A DNA stretch of 5,438 nucleotides from an uncultured Clostridia bacterium (GTDB lineage: Bacteria; Bacillota_A; Clostridia; Oscillospirales; Oscillospiraceae). The DNA is taken from the NCBI GenBank assembly GCA_947166955.1, contig CAMVGI010000107.1:1-5438 (forward strand). The letters run 5' to 3'. Under the pieces are notes generated by a model, which searched no databases, was not told the DNA's origin, and was given only the letters and a program-made list of their open reading frames with translations. Below are positions 1 to 4,896 of this stretch, piece by piece. The position numbers and the translations under genes are program-made. Position 1 is the stretch's first letter. Every line of letters begins with the position of its first letter.

Positions 1-111
1 GTGCAGGACCGCTTCGGCGAGGTCGGGAAGCTCCCGTATCTGCGCGAGGTCACGGGCCTGACCGTGGAGAACATCGTGGAGACCGCCAAAAAGGCAGTCG
101 CCATCAAATAA
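1..111 (+). CDS. sqwH: Transketolase C-terminal subunit, 3' end only (probable 6-deoxy-6-sulfofructose transketolase subunit SqwH)
   Basis: The reading frame is open from the first base and ends at TAA 109-111, giving the last 36 residues of a protein that starts off the left edge. The segment DRFGEVGKLPYL followed by TGLTVENIV and an AKKA-type tail is the usual end of the split transketolase C-terminal subunit (pyrimidine-binding and C-terminal domains) in Firmicutes; the N-terminal, diphosphate-binding subunit would be a separate gene further left. Transketolases move a two-carbon ketol unit using thiamine diphosphate. In this operon the likely donors are 6-deoxy-6-sulfofructose and then 4-deoxy-4-sulfoerythrulose, with glyceraldehyde 3-phosphate as acceptor, as in SqwGH. 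The family call is firm. The sulfosugar role is inferred only from the downstream genes, because no substrate-binding residues are in view; an ordinary pentose-phosphate transketolase is the alternative. Confidence 0.8.
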   Translation: MQDRFGEVGKLPYLREVTGLTVENIVETAKKAVAIK

Positions 112-137
112 GGCATAGGAAAAAGGAACGACATACG

Positions 138-168
138 AATACGGGCGGTCATAAAGGCCGCCCGTATT
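138..168 (+). promoter_or_regulatory. Intercistronic hairpin just upstream of the isomerase ribosome site
   Basis: ATACGGGCGG (139-148) pairs perfectly with CCGCCCGTAT (158-167). An inner T-G and C-G pair close a five-base loop (ATAAA), and an outer A-T pair extends the stem. Only a short TTTA follows, so it is a poor complete terminator. It ends three bases before the AGGAGGT ribosome site at 172-178. It may be a processing or stability hairpin, or a partial terminator, that sets transketolase mRNA apart from the downstream genes. The pairing is seen directly; the role is inferred. Confidence 0.6.
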
Positions 169-185
169 TACAGGAGGTAATTAAC

Positions 186-662
186 GTGAAAATTGCGATC
201 GGCAGCGATAAATCCGGCTTTTCCGCAAAGGAAGCCATCAAGGCCTATCTCACCGAGGCGGGCGTCCAATTCGACGACCTCGGCACCACCGACCTCGAAA
301 ACGTCCACCCCTACTATCAGGTCGCGTCCGAGGTCGCGCCCAAGGTGCAAAGCGGCGCGTACGACAAGGCGGTGCTCATCTGCGGCACCGGCGCGGGCAT
401 GAGCATCGTCGCCAACAAGTATAAGGGCGTCCACGCCGTCGCGTGCGAGGGCGTGTATTCCGCGAAGATGGCGCGCGCCATCAACAACGCCAACGTCCTT
501 TGCATGGGCGGCTGGATCGTCGGGCCCGAGATGGCGGTCGAGATGGTCAAGACCTTCCTCGCCACCGAATGGTGCCAGGATCTGGAGGATTGGCGCAAGG
601 AAAACATGAAGAAGTTCGCCGTTCAGGTCGCGAACATTGAGGACAGCGTCTATGGCAAGTGA
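186..662 (+). CDS. sqwI: RpiB/LacA/LacB-family sugar isomerase, probable 4-deoxy-4-sulfoerythrose isomerase
   Basis: The 158-residue protein is a full-length RpiB/LacA/LacB isomerase (family norm about 140-160). It begins at GTG 186, seven bases after a strong AGGAGGT (172-178). Visible landmarks are the N-terminal strand and loop MKIAIGSDKSGF, the catalytic-cysteine loop ICGTGAGMSIVANK (Cys66) and the NNANVLCMG strand near residues 100-108. The family interconverts aldoses and ketoses through an enediol. Canonical RpiB has His after the SD of the first loop (phosphate binding) and His before the NDANVLALG strand (ring opening). Here these are Lys9 and Ile99, so ordinary ribose 5-phosphate isomerase activity is doubtful. 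With a transketolase before it and a dehydrogenase after it, the best reading is SqwI, which converts 4-deoxy-4-sulfoerythrose to 4-deoxy-4-sulfoerythrulose in the cytoplasm. An isomerase for another tetrose or pentose derivative is possible. Its 3' end overlaps the next gene by 11 bases. Confidence 0.82.
   Translation: MKIAIGSDKSGFSAKEAIKAYLTEAGVQFDDLGTTDLENVHPYYQVASEVAPKVQSGAYDKAVLICGTGAGMSIVANKYKGVHAVACEGVYSAKMARAINNANVLCMGGWIVGPEMAVEMVKTFLATEWCQDLEDWRKENMKKFAVQVANIEDSVYGK
639..643 (+). promoter_or_regulatory. Ribosome binding site that fixes the dehydrogenase start
   Basis: GAGGA lies inside the end of the isomerase gene, eight bases before ATG 652. An in-frame TTG at 637 overlaps this motif and has no ribosome site of its own at the right distance, so ATG 652 is the better start. 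Confidence 0.6.
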
Positions 663-1752
663 GTTTGTTTACGCCCAGCCCGTCAAGATCTACTACGGCG
701 CGGGTGAATTCGACAGGGTCGGCGAGATCCTGCACGCGCTCGGCTGCAGCCGCTGCATGCTCGTGAGCGACCGTTTCCTCGCCGACAAGGCGCAGCAGAT
801 GGTGCGCGATATTCCCGAGCTGTGCGCGGCGTTCTCCGACATTGAGGAGAACCCGCAGCTGCGCGGCGCGGAGGGCGTCGTGAAACTCATCCGCGAGCAC
901 AACGCCGACGCCGTCATCGGCATCGGCGGCGGCAGCACGATGGACACGGCGAAGTTCGCCGCGGCGACCGCGCTGGGCGACGCTACGCTCGTCGAGTATT
1001 ACGACGGGAAAAAGCCCTTCCCCGAAAAGCGCCTCCCCGTCATCGCGGTGCCCACCACCGCGGGCACGGGCAGCGAGGTCACGCAGGTCTCCGTCATGAG
1101 CCACGACAAGGAAAAGAAAACCATCAACAATCCCGTTTTCATGCCGAAGATCGCCATTGTCGACCCCAAGCTGACCGCCACCGTTCCCCCGCGCACGACC
1201 ATGAACACCGGCATCGACGCGATGGCGCACGCGCTGGAGGGTTATTGGAGCCGCAATCACAATCCCATTTCCGACCTGATGGCGATCGAGTCCGTCCGCC
1301 TCGTGCTGGAGAATCTCGAAACCGCGTACAAGGACGGGAGCAACATGGAAGCGCGCGGCAACATGTCGCTCGGCGCGCTCCTCGGCGGCCTCGCCTTCGC
1401 CCTGCCGAAGACCGCAGGCAGCCACGCCTGCTCGTATCCGCTCTCCGAGGACTACCACCTGCCCCACGGCGAGGCGGTCGCCTTCACGCTCGACAGCTTC
1501 GTGCGCATCAACGCCGACGCGCGTTTGAACGAGCTTTGCCGCCGCGTCGGCCTCAAGGACGCAGACGAGCTTGCCGACCGCATCGCCGCGCTCAAGGAAC
1601 TCGGCGGGCTGCGCCGCCGCCTCGGCGACCTCGGCGAGCACGTGGATCTGGACAAACTGGCGCACGACAGCGCCGTGCATCCGCTCATGGGCAACAACCC
1701 CGTCCCCATGGACGAAGCGAAGCTTCGCGCGATGTTTGAAAAGCTGAGATGA
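652..1752 (+). CDS. sqwF: Iron-containing alcohol dehydrogenase, probable sulfoacetaldehyde reductase
   Basis: This 366-residue protein is a group III (iron-type) alcohol dehydrogenase. The N-terminal Rossmann-like half carries the nucleotide motif GGGSTMD (92-98) and PTTAGTGSE (134-142). The C-terminal helical half carries the expected metal ligands Asp189 and His193 in GIDAMAHALEGY, His258 in AGSHA and His272 in LPHGE. All four ligands are present, so the enzyme should be active with Fe2+ or a similar metal and NAD(P)H. Clostridial, Bilophila and Bifidobacterium sulfoacetaldehyde reductases belong to this same family. In this operon the likely reaction is sulfoacetaldehyde plus NADH to isethionate, which regenerates NAD for fermentation. 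Substrate cannot be read from the family alone; a butanol, propanediol or phosphonoacetaldehyde reductase would look similar. ATG 652 is preferred over TTG 637. The gene overlaps the isomerase by 11 bases and its stop shares ATGA with the transporter start, so translation is probably coupled. Confidence 0.85.
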   Translation: MASEFVYAQPVKIYYGAGEFDRVGEILHALGCSRCMLVSDRFLADKAQQMVRDIPELCAAFSDIEENPQLRGAEGVVKLIREHNADAVIGIGGGSTMDTAKFAAATALGDATLVEYYDGKKPFPEKRLPVIAVPTTAGTGSEVTQVSVMSHDKEKKTINNPVFMPKIAIVDPKLTATVPPRTTMNTGIDAMAHALEGYWSRNHNPISDLMAIESVRLVLENLETAYKDGSNMEARGNMSLGALLGGLAFALPKTAGSHACSYPLSEDYHLPHGEAVAFTLDSFVRINADARLNELCRRVGLKDADELADRIAALKELGGLRRRLGDLGEHVDLDKLAHDSAVHPLMGNNPVPMDEAKLRAMFEKLR

Positions 1753-2672
1753 ACGAGCGTCTCAAGTACACCCTGACGGTCGCCGGCATGGTGGTGTCGT
1801 GGTCGATCTTCTACGCCGTCAGCAAGCTTGTCGTGAGCGCCACCGGTTCGCCGCTGCTCGGCGGCTTCCTGCTGCGCGTGGCGGCGCTGGCGTTCCTCAC
1901 GGTGCAGCTTGTCGCCGACGGCAGCTTCAAGCGTCTGTTCGCTCAGCGCGGCAAGGCGCTCGCCATTCTTGTGCTGATCGGCACGTTCGGCTTTCTGCTC
2001 GACCTGTTCGCCAACCTCGGCTACCTCCACGGCAGCCTCAGCACCGGAACGGCGCTGCTCAAGACCGACGTTTTGATGGTAAACCTTGCAACGGTTATCA
2101 TTTACAAGAAGAAGCTCTACCCCTCCGACTGGCTCGGCACCGCGATCATGCTCGCGGGCGTGCTGTTGGTGCTGGGCGTGGACTTCGGCGGCATGGAACT
2201 GCATCTCACCGACCTCTTCTTCCTGCTCTCCGCCGCCTGTGTGAGCGCAAACGCCTTTATCATCAAAGCGGCGCAGGAAAAGTACGGCGAGGACTCGGAC
2301 ATGATCTCGTACTACAACAACTTCACCGTCCTCGTCCTCTTCGGCATTTCCTCCGCGGCGACGGGCGCGTTTCGCACCGGCGCCCTGAACACGATCCCGC
2401 ATTTCTGGCCTCTGGTCGCCCTCGGCGGCCTCGCCCAGACCGGCATCTATTTCTTCTACTATCGCAATCTCAAGCACTTCGAGGTCTGGCTCGTGAAGCT
2501 CTACCTCCTGCTGATGCCCGTTCTCAGCTGCTTTATCGGCGTATTCTTCTTAAATGAGGAGCTGACCGCGAAAAAACTGCTCGGCATCGGCATCGTGCTC
2601 GCGGGCGCGGCGGTGATTTTGCTGCGCGCGCGCATCAACCGCGCGGAGCAAAGCGCGGAAGCGGCAAAATAA
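1749..2672 (+). CDS. EamA/DMT-superfamily transporter, ten membrane segments
   Basis: The 307-residue protein is hydrophobic and divides into about ten predicted membrane helices, near residues 7-29, 34-55, 69-90, 100-119, 127-144, 153-171, 187-207, 218-238, 245-268 and 276-293. The C-terminal pattern, a helix ending in FFLNEELTAKKLLG followed by a last glycine-rich helix, is typical of the second EamA repeat. A basic tail suggests a cytoplasmic C terminus. EamA proteins mostly export or exchange small metabolites at the inner membrane. Its place between the dehydrogenase and the regulator, with ATGA overlap to the former, ties it to the same pathway. The plausible cargo is isethionate going out or sulfoquinovose coming in, and export of the negatively charged end product seems more likely. 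The cargo is inference; the fold call is secure. Confidence 0.85.
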   Translation: MNERLKYTLTVAGMVVSWSIFYAVSKLVVSATGSPLLGGFLLRVAALAFLTVQLVADGSFKRLFAQRGKALAILVLIGTFGFLLDLFANLGYLHGSLSTGTALLKTDVLMVNLATVIIYKKKLYPSDWLGTAIMLAGVLLVLGVDFGGMELHLTDLFFLLSAACVSANAFIIKAAQEKYGEDSDMISYYNNFTVLVLFGISSAATGAFRTGALNTIPHFWPLVALGGLAQTGIYFFYYRNLKHFEVWLVKLYLLLMPVLSCFIGVFFLNEELTAKKLLGIGIVLAGAAVILLRARINRAEQSAEAAK

Positions 2673-2680
2673 ACCAGGAA

Positions 2681-2686
2681 AGGAGG
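2681..2686 (+). promoter_or_regulatory. Strong ribosome binding site of the ROK regulator
   Basis: AGGAGG lies eight bases before ATG 2695, in the 22-base gap after the transporter stop. It selects ATG 2695 over the later in-frame ATGs at 2716 and 2719. Confidence 0.7.
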
Positions 2687-2694
2687 ACGGCGCA

Positions 2695-3915
2695 ATGTCC
2701 TTGGAAGGCGACAATATGATGGGCGTCAAGCGCAACAACCGCAGCGCCGCCCTCCGCATTCTTCACGAGAACGGCGGCATGTCCCGCAAGCGTCTGGCGG
2801 AGAGCATGAAGCTCACCCCCGCCGCGATCACGAAGATCGTGGGCGAAATGCTCGGCGAAGGGCTGCTGCTGGAGGGCGAATCCGTCACCAGCGGCACCGC
2901 CGGACGGCGGGAAATCATGGTGCGCCTCAACGAGCGCAGCGCCTGCGCGCTCGGTCTCCTCATCAATCTGCATCAGGCGATCCTCTCCGCCACCTGGCTG
3001 GACGGGACGGTGATCTTTTCCGAGGAGCTTTCGCTTCCGCGCCACGCCGACGCGGAAGCGACGGTCACGCGCCTGTGTGCGCGGCTCATGGAGCTTTCGG
3101 AGGCAAACGGTCTCGCGCGCGACGCCATCGTGGGCGTCGGCGTAGCGGTGCGCGGCATCACGTCCGCCGACGGGCGGAGCGTTTCGAACAGCTTCGGCGC
3201 GCTTGCCGACCGGAACTATCCCCTGTGCCGGCGCGTGGAGGAGTTGACCGGTCTTCGCGCCGTGATGGCAAACAACGTGCGCGCGCTCTTCTCCGCGCAC
3301 ATGTTCCTCTCGCGCGACCAGGCGGCGGGTTCGCAGTTCTTCCTGCGCTGCGAGTACGGCATCGGCGCGTCGCTGTCCATCGACGGCAAGATCTGGCACG
3401 GCGTGACCGAGCAGTGCGCCGAGATCGGGCACATTCCGGTCGTCCGCCGCGGCGGGAAGCCCTGCGTCTGCGGCAAAAGCGGCTGTCTTGAGACGATCGC
3501 CTCGCCGACCGCGATCTGCGCTTCGGCGCAGGAGATCCTCTCGAGCGAACGCACGCCGGTGCTGTGGAAGCTGTGCGAGAAGAAACCACCGGAGTCGCTC
3601 ACGCTCGACGACGTGTTCTCCGCCGCGTGCAGCGGCGACGAGGGCGCGGCGGAGATCGTGGACAACGCCGTCATGACGCTCGGCGCGGCGCTCAAGTCGG
3701 TGATCTATCTCGTCGATCCGGCCAAGATCGTGCTCTACGGCAGGATGTTCGACAATTCCTATTACCTCTCGCGGCTTTTAAGCGAGGTGCGCGAGGGCGT
3801 CGACAGCGCGCACGCCGTCGCCATCGAGGTAAGCCCCTACAACCACCGGCTGGAGGACAAGGCGGCGAGCCTGCTCGCGGTGGAAGACTTCTTTGACAAC
3901 GGAGGCATCCGATGA
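2695..3915 (+). CDS. ROK-family transcriptional regulator (NagC/XylR type)
   Basis: The 406-residue protein has the two-part layout of ROK repressors. Residues about 15-60 form a winged helix-turn-helix (ALRILHENGGMSRKRLAE, then LTPAAITKIVGEML), and the rest is a sugar-kinase-like fold. The zinc motif is complete: His246 in EIGH and Cys257, Cys259 and Cys264 in CVCGKSGCLE. The sugar-binding glutamates Glu243 and Glu266 are present. The segment matching the kinase catalytic END motif reads ANN (192-194), so the general-base Asp is Asn194. With the DNA-binding domain, this says regulator and not kinase. It probably senses sulfoquinovose or a pathway sulfosugar and represses this operon, but neither effector nor operator can be seen because the operon promoter is off the left edge. 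The gene overlaps the following DUF4867 gene by four bases (ATGA). Confidence 0.9.
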   Translation: MSLEGDNMMGVKRNNRSAALRILHENGGMSRKRLAESMKLTPAAITKIVGEMLGEGLLLEGESVTSGTAGRREIMVRLNERSACALGLLINLHQAILSATWLDGTVIFSEELSLPRHADAEATVTRLCARLMELSEANGLARDAIVGVGVAVRGITSADGRSVSNSFGALADRNYPLCRRVEELTGLRAVMANNVRALFSAHMFLSRDQAAGSQFFLRCEYGIGASLSIDGKIWHGVTEQCAEIGHIPVVRRGGKPCVCGKSGCLETIASPTAICASAQEILSSERTPVLWKLCEKKPPESLTLDDVFSAACSGDEGAAEIVDNAVMTLGAALKSVIYLVDPAKIVLYGRMFDNSYYLSRLLSEVREGVDSAHAVAIEVSPYNHRLEDKAASLLAVEDFFDNGGIR

Positions 3916-4586
3916 TGGATCAAACGCTTGACCTACTGCGTGAAAAAAATCCCGGCCTGCCGCTTTTCAGCGTGCATGACCGTGAATTCCGCCGCTACGG
4001 CTGCGTATTTTCCTTTGACCGGCAGGCGGCGCTCTCCGCCGCGCTCGCCAAGACCGCGCTGCCCGAGACCGGCAACCGCTACGCCGCATCCGAGCCGGAG
4101 CTGGAGGCCGTGGGCGCGGGGCTCGCGCTCAGCGAGGCCTGCTTCGGCGGCAAGCCGGTGCAGGTCGGCTGCTGCAACGGGCATGGGTTTACTATGAACG
4201 CGATGGAATACCACCGCTGCAGCGAGGTAAATCTCACGACCACAGGGCTTGTCTTGCTGCTCGCGGCGCCGGAGGCGCTGCACGACGGCGTGCTCGACTC
4301 CCGCGACGTGGTCGGCTTCTATCTCCCGCCCGACACGGCGGTGGAGATCTATCCGATGGTGATGCACTTCGCCCCCTGCCGCGTCGCAAGCGGCGGCTTC
4401 AACTGCCTCGTCGTGCTGGAAAAGGGCACGAATCAGCCGCTCGACACGGTCGACACGACGCTTCCCGGCGAGGACAAGCTGCTGTGGATGACGAACAAGT
4501 GGCTGACCTGCCACCCCGACTCCCCGCAGGCGGAGAAGGGCGCGTACCAGGGCATCCGCGGCGAAAATCTGACGCTGAAAATCTGA
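3912..4586 (+). CDS. sqwD: DUF4867 family protein, probable sulfoquinovose isomerase
   Basis: The 224-residue soluble protein belongs to the DUF4867 family, a cupin-like group found beside sugar-catabolism genes in Firmicutes. The conserved core is NGHG (89-92), NAMEYHRCSE (96-105) and an FYLPPDTAVEIYPMVMHFAPC stretch (136-156). His91, Glu99, His101, Glu145 and His152 are candidate metal or catalytic residues. A KGTN turn follows at 171-174. From recalled literature, members in Bacillus sulfo-transaldolase and clostridial sulfo-transketolase clusters (SqvD/SftI and SqwD) isomerise sulfoquinovose to 6-deoxy-6-sulfofructose, the first step of those routes. Here it is the last gene of the operon and would supply the transketolase substrate. 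Two starts fit, ATG 3912 and ATG 3915, both served by GGAGG at 3901-3905; 3912 gives the ATGA overlap with the regulator. The family call is fairly firm, while the substrate depends on gene context. Confidence 0.78.
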   Translation: MMDQTLDLLREKNPGLPLFSVHDREFRRYGCVFSFDRQAALSAALAKTALPETGNRYAASEPELEAVGAGLALSEACFGGKPVQVGCCNGHGFTMNAMEYHRCSEVNLTTTGLVLLLAAPEALHDGVLDSRDVVGFYLPPDTAVEIYPMVMHFAPCRVASGGFNCLVVLEKGTNQPLDTVDTTLPGEDKLLWMTNKWLTCHPDSPQAEKGAYQGIRGENLTLKI

Positions 4587-4597
4587 AAAACGCAAAA

Positions 4598-4643
4598 AGA
4601 GACCGCTTTGTGCGTGGGGTATCAGGCGCACAAAACGGTCTTT
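4598..4643 (+). terminator. Hairpin terminator of the sulfosugar operon, possibly bidirectional
   Basis: AGACCGCTTTGTGCG (4600-4614) pairs with CGCACAAAACGGTCT (4627-4641): 14 of 15 positions match around a 12-base loop, with one C-A mismatch. It begins 13 bases after the last stop codon. The plus-strand T run is short (TTTATC). The A-rich stretch before the stem (4586-4598) would give a U-rich tail on the minus strand, so it could stop transcription from both sides. Confidence 0.75.
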
Positions 4644-4677
4644 ATCAACTATTGCTTTAGGGCGAAATAATTGATAA
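4642..4677. repeat. AT-rich inverted repeat next to the terminator
   Basis: TTATCAACTATT (4642-4653) is matched on the opposite strand by AATAATTGATAA (4666-4677), 11 of 12 positions, around a 12-base centre. It directly follows the operon terminator. It could be a protein-binding palindrome or a weak second hairpin, and its function is unknown. The rest of the stretch to 4762 shows no gene, promoter or repeat that I can support. Confidence 0.4.
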
Positions 4678-4762
4678 CAAACGCAAAAATGTTTCTATGA
4701 ATAGTTGCTTCCGCATGAGTAATCACCTTTCATATGTCTGAACATCTTTGAGCAAAACGGAA

Positions 4763-4800
4763 AATCCGAACGCCGTGCCGATTAGCACGATGTTCGGATT
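4763..4800 (-). terminator. Minus-strand terminator after the tRNA fragment
   Basis: AATCCGAACGCCGTGC (4763-4778) and GCACGATGTTCGGATT (4785-4800) form a 16-position stem with two imperfect pairs and a six-base loop. Read on the minus strand, the stem is followed by TTTTCCGTTTTG, a usable U-rich tail, and it starts 10 bases beyond the tRNA CCA end. This looks like the native terminator of the tRNA gene and also closes any readthrough from the rhuM side. Confidence 0.7.
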
Positions 4801-4809
4801 ATTCCAGTT

Positions 4810-4875
4810 TGGTGGACCTGAAGGGATTCGAACCCACGACCTTACGGATGCGAACCGTACGCTCTCCCGTGCTGA
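4810..4875 (-). tRNA. 3' part of a tRNA-Ala(CGC), 5' end missing; probable attachment-site remnant
   Basis: Read on the minus strand, this shows the D-loop and second D strand (AGCACGGGA, GAGC), a perfect anticodon stem TACGG/CCGTA with loop TTCGCAT (anticodon CGC at 4852-4850), variable loop AGGTC, T loop TTCGAAT, the acceptor 3' strand CAGGTCC, A73 and an encoded CCA (4812-4810). U70 and A73 fit the alanine identity rule (G3-U70, A73), and CGC is an alanine anticodon. The T stem has one T-T mismatch. No proper partner for CAGGTCC lies upstream: only CCTG, in CCTGTA (4891-4886), matches, and it sits about eight bases too far away. The first D strand is also broken. It is therefore not a functional tRNA as it stands. 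Displacement by an integrating element at the tRNA 3' end is the likely origin; a small insertion in the D-arm region of a resident gene is the alternative. Confidence 0.75.
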
Positions 4876-4896
4876 CACAAAACATTACAGGGAGAT

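Noticed and set aside
637..651. TTG 637 as start of the dehydrogenase
   Set aside because: It overlaps the GAGGA ribosome site that serves ATG 652, and the added residues MRTAS have no match to the family's usual N terminus.
547..1680. Long minus-strand open frame opposite the dehydrogenase
   Set aside because: Its translation is low-complexity, rich in Ala, Arg, Val, Glu and His, and antisense to a clear iron-type dehydrogenase; such frames arise from GC-rich codon use.
1452..3432. Two further long minus-strand open frames (1452-2477 and 2635-3432)
   Set aside because: They are antisense to the dehydrogenase/transporter and to the ROK gene, show no recognisable domain and have the same skewed composition.
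3933..4631. Minus-strand open frame opposite the DUF4867 gene
   Set aside because: It would start inside the terminator hairpin and has no family resemblance; the plus-strand DUF4867 motifs explain the region.
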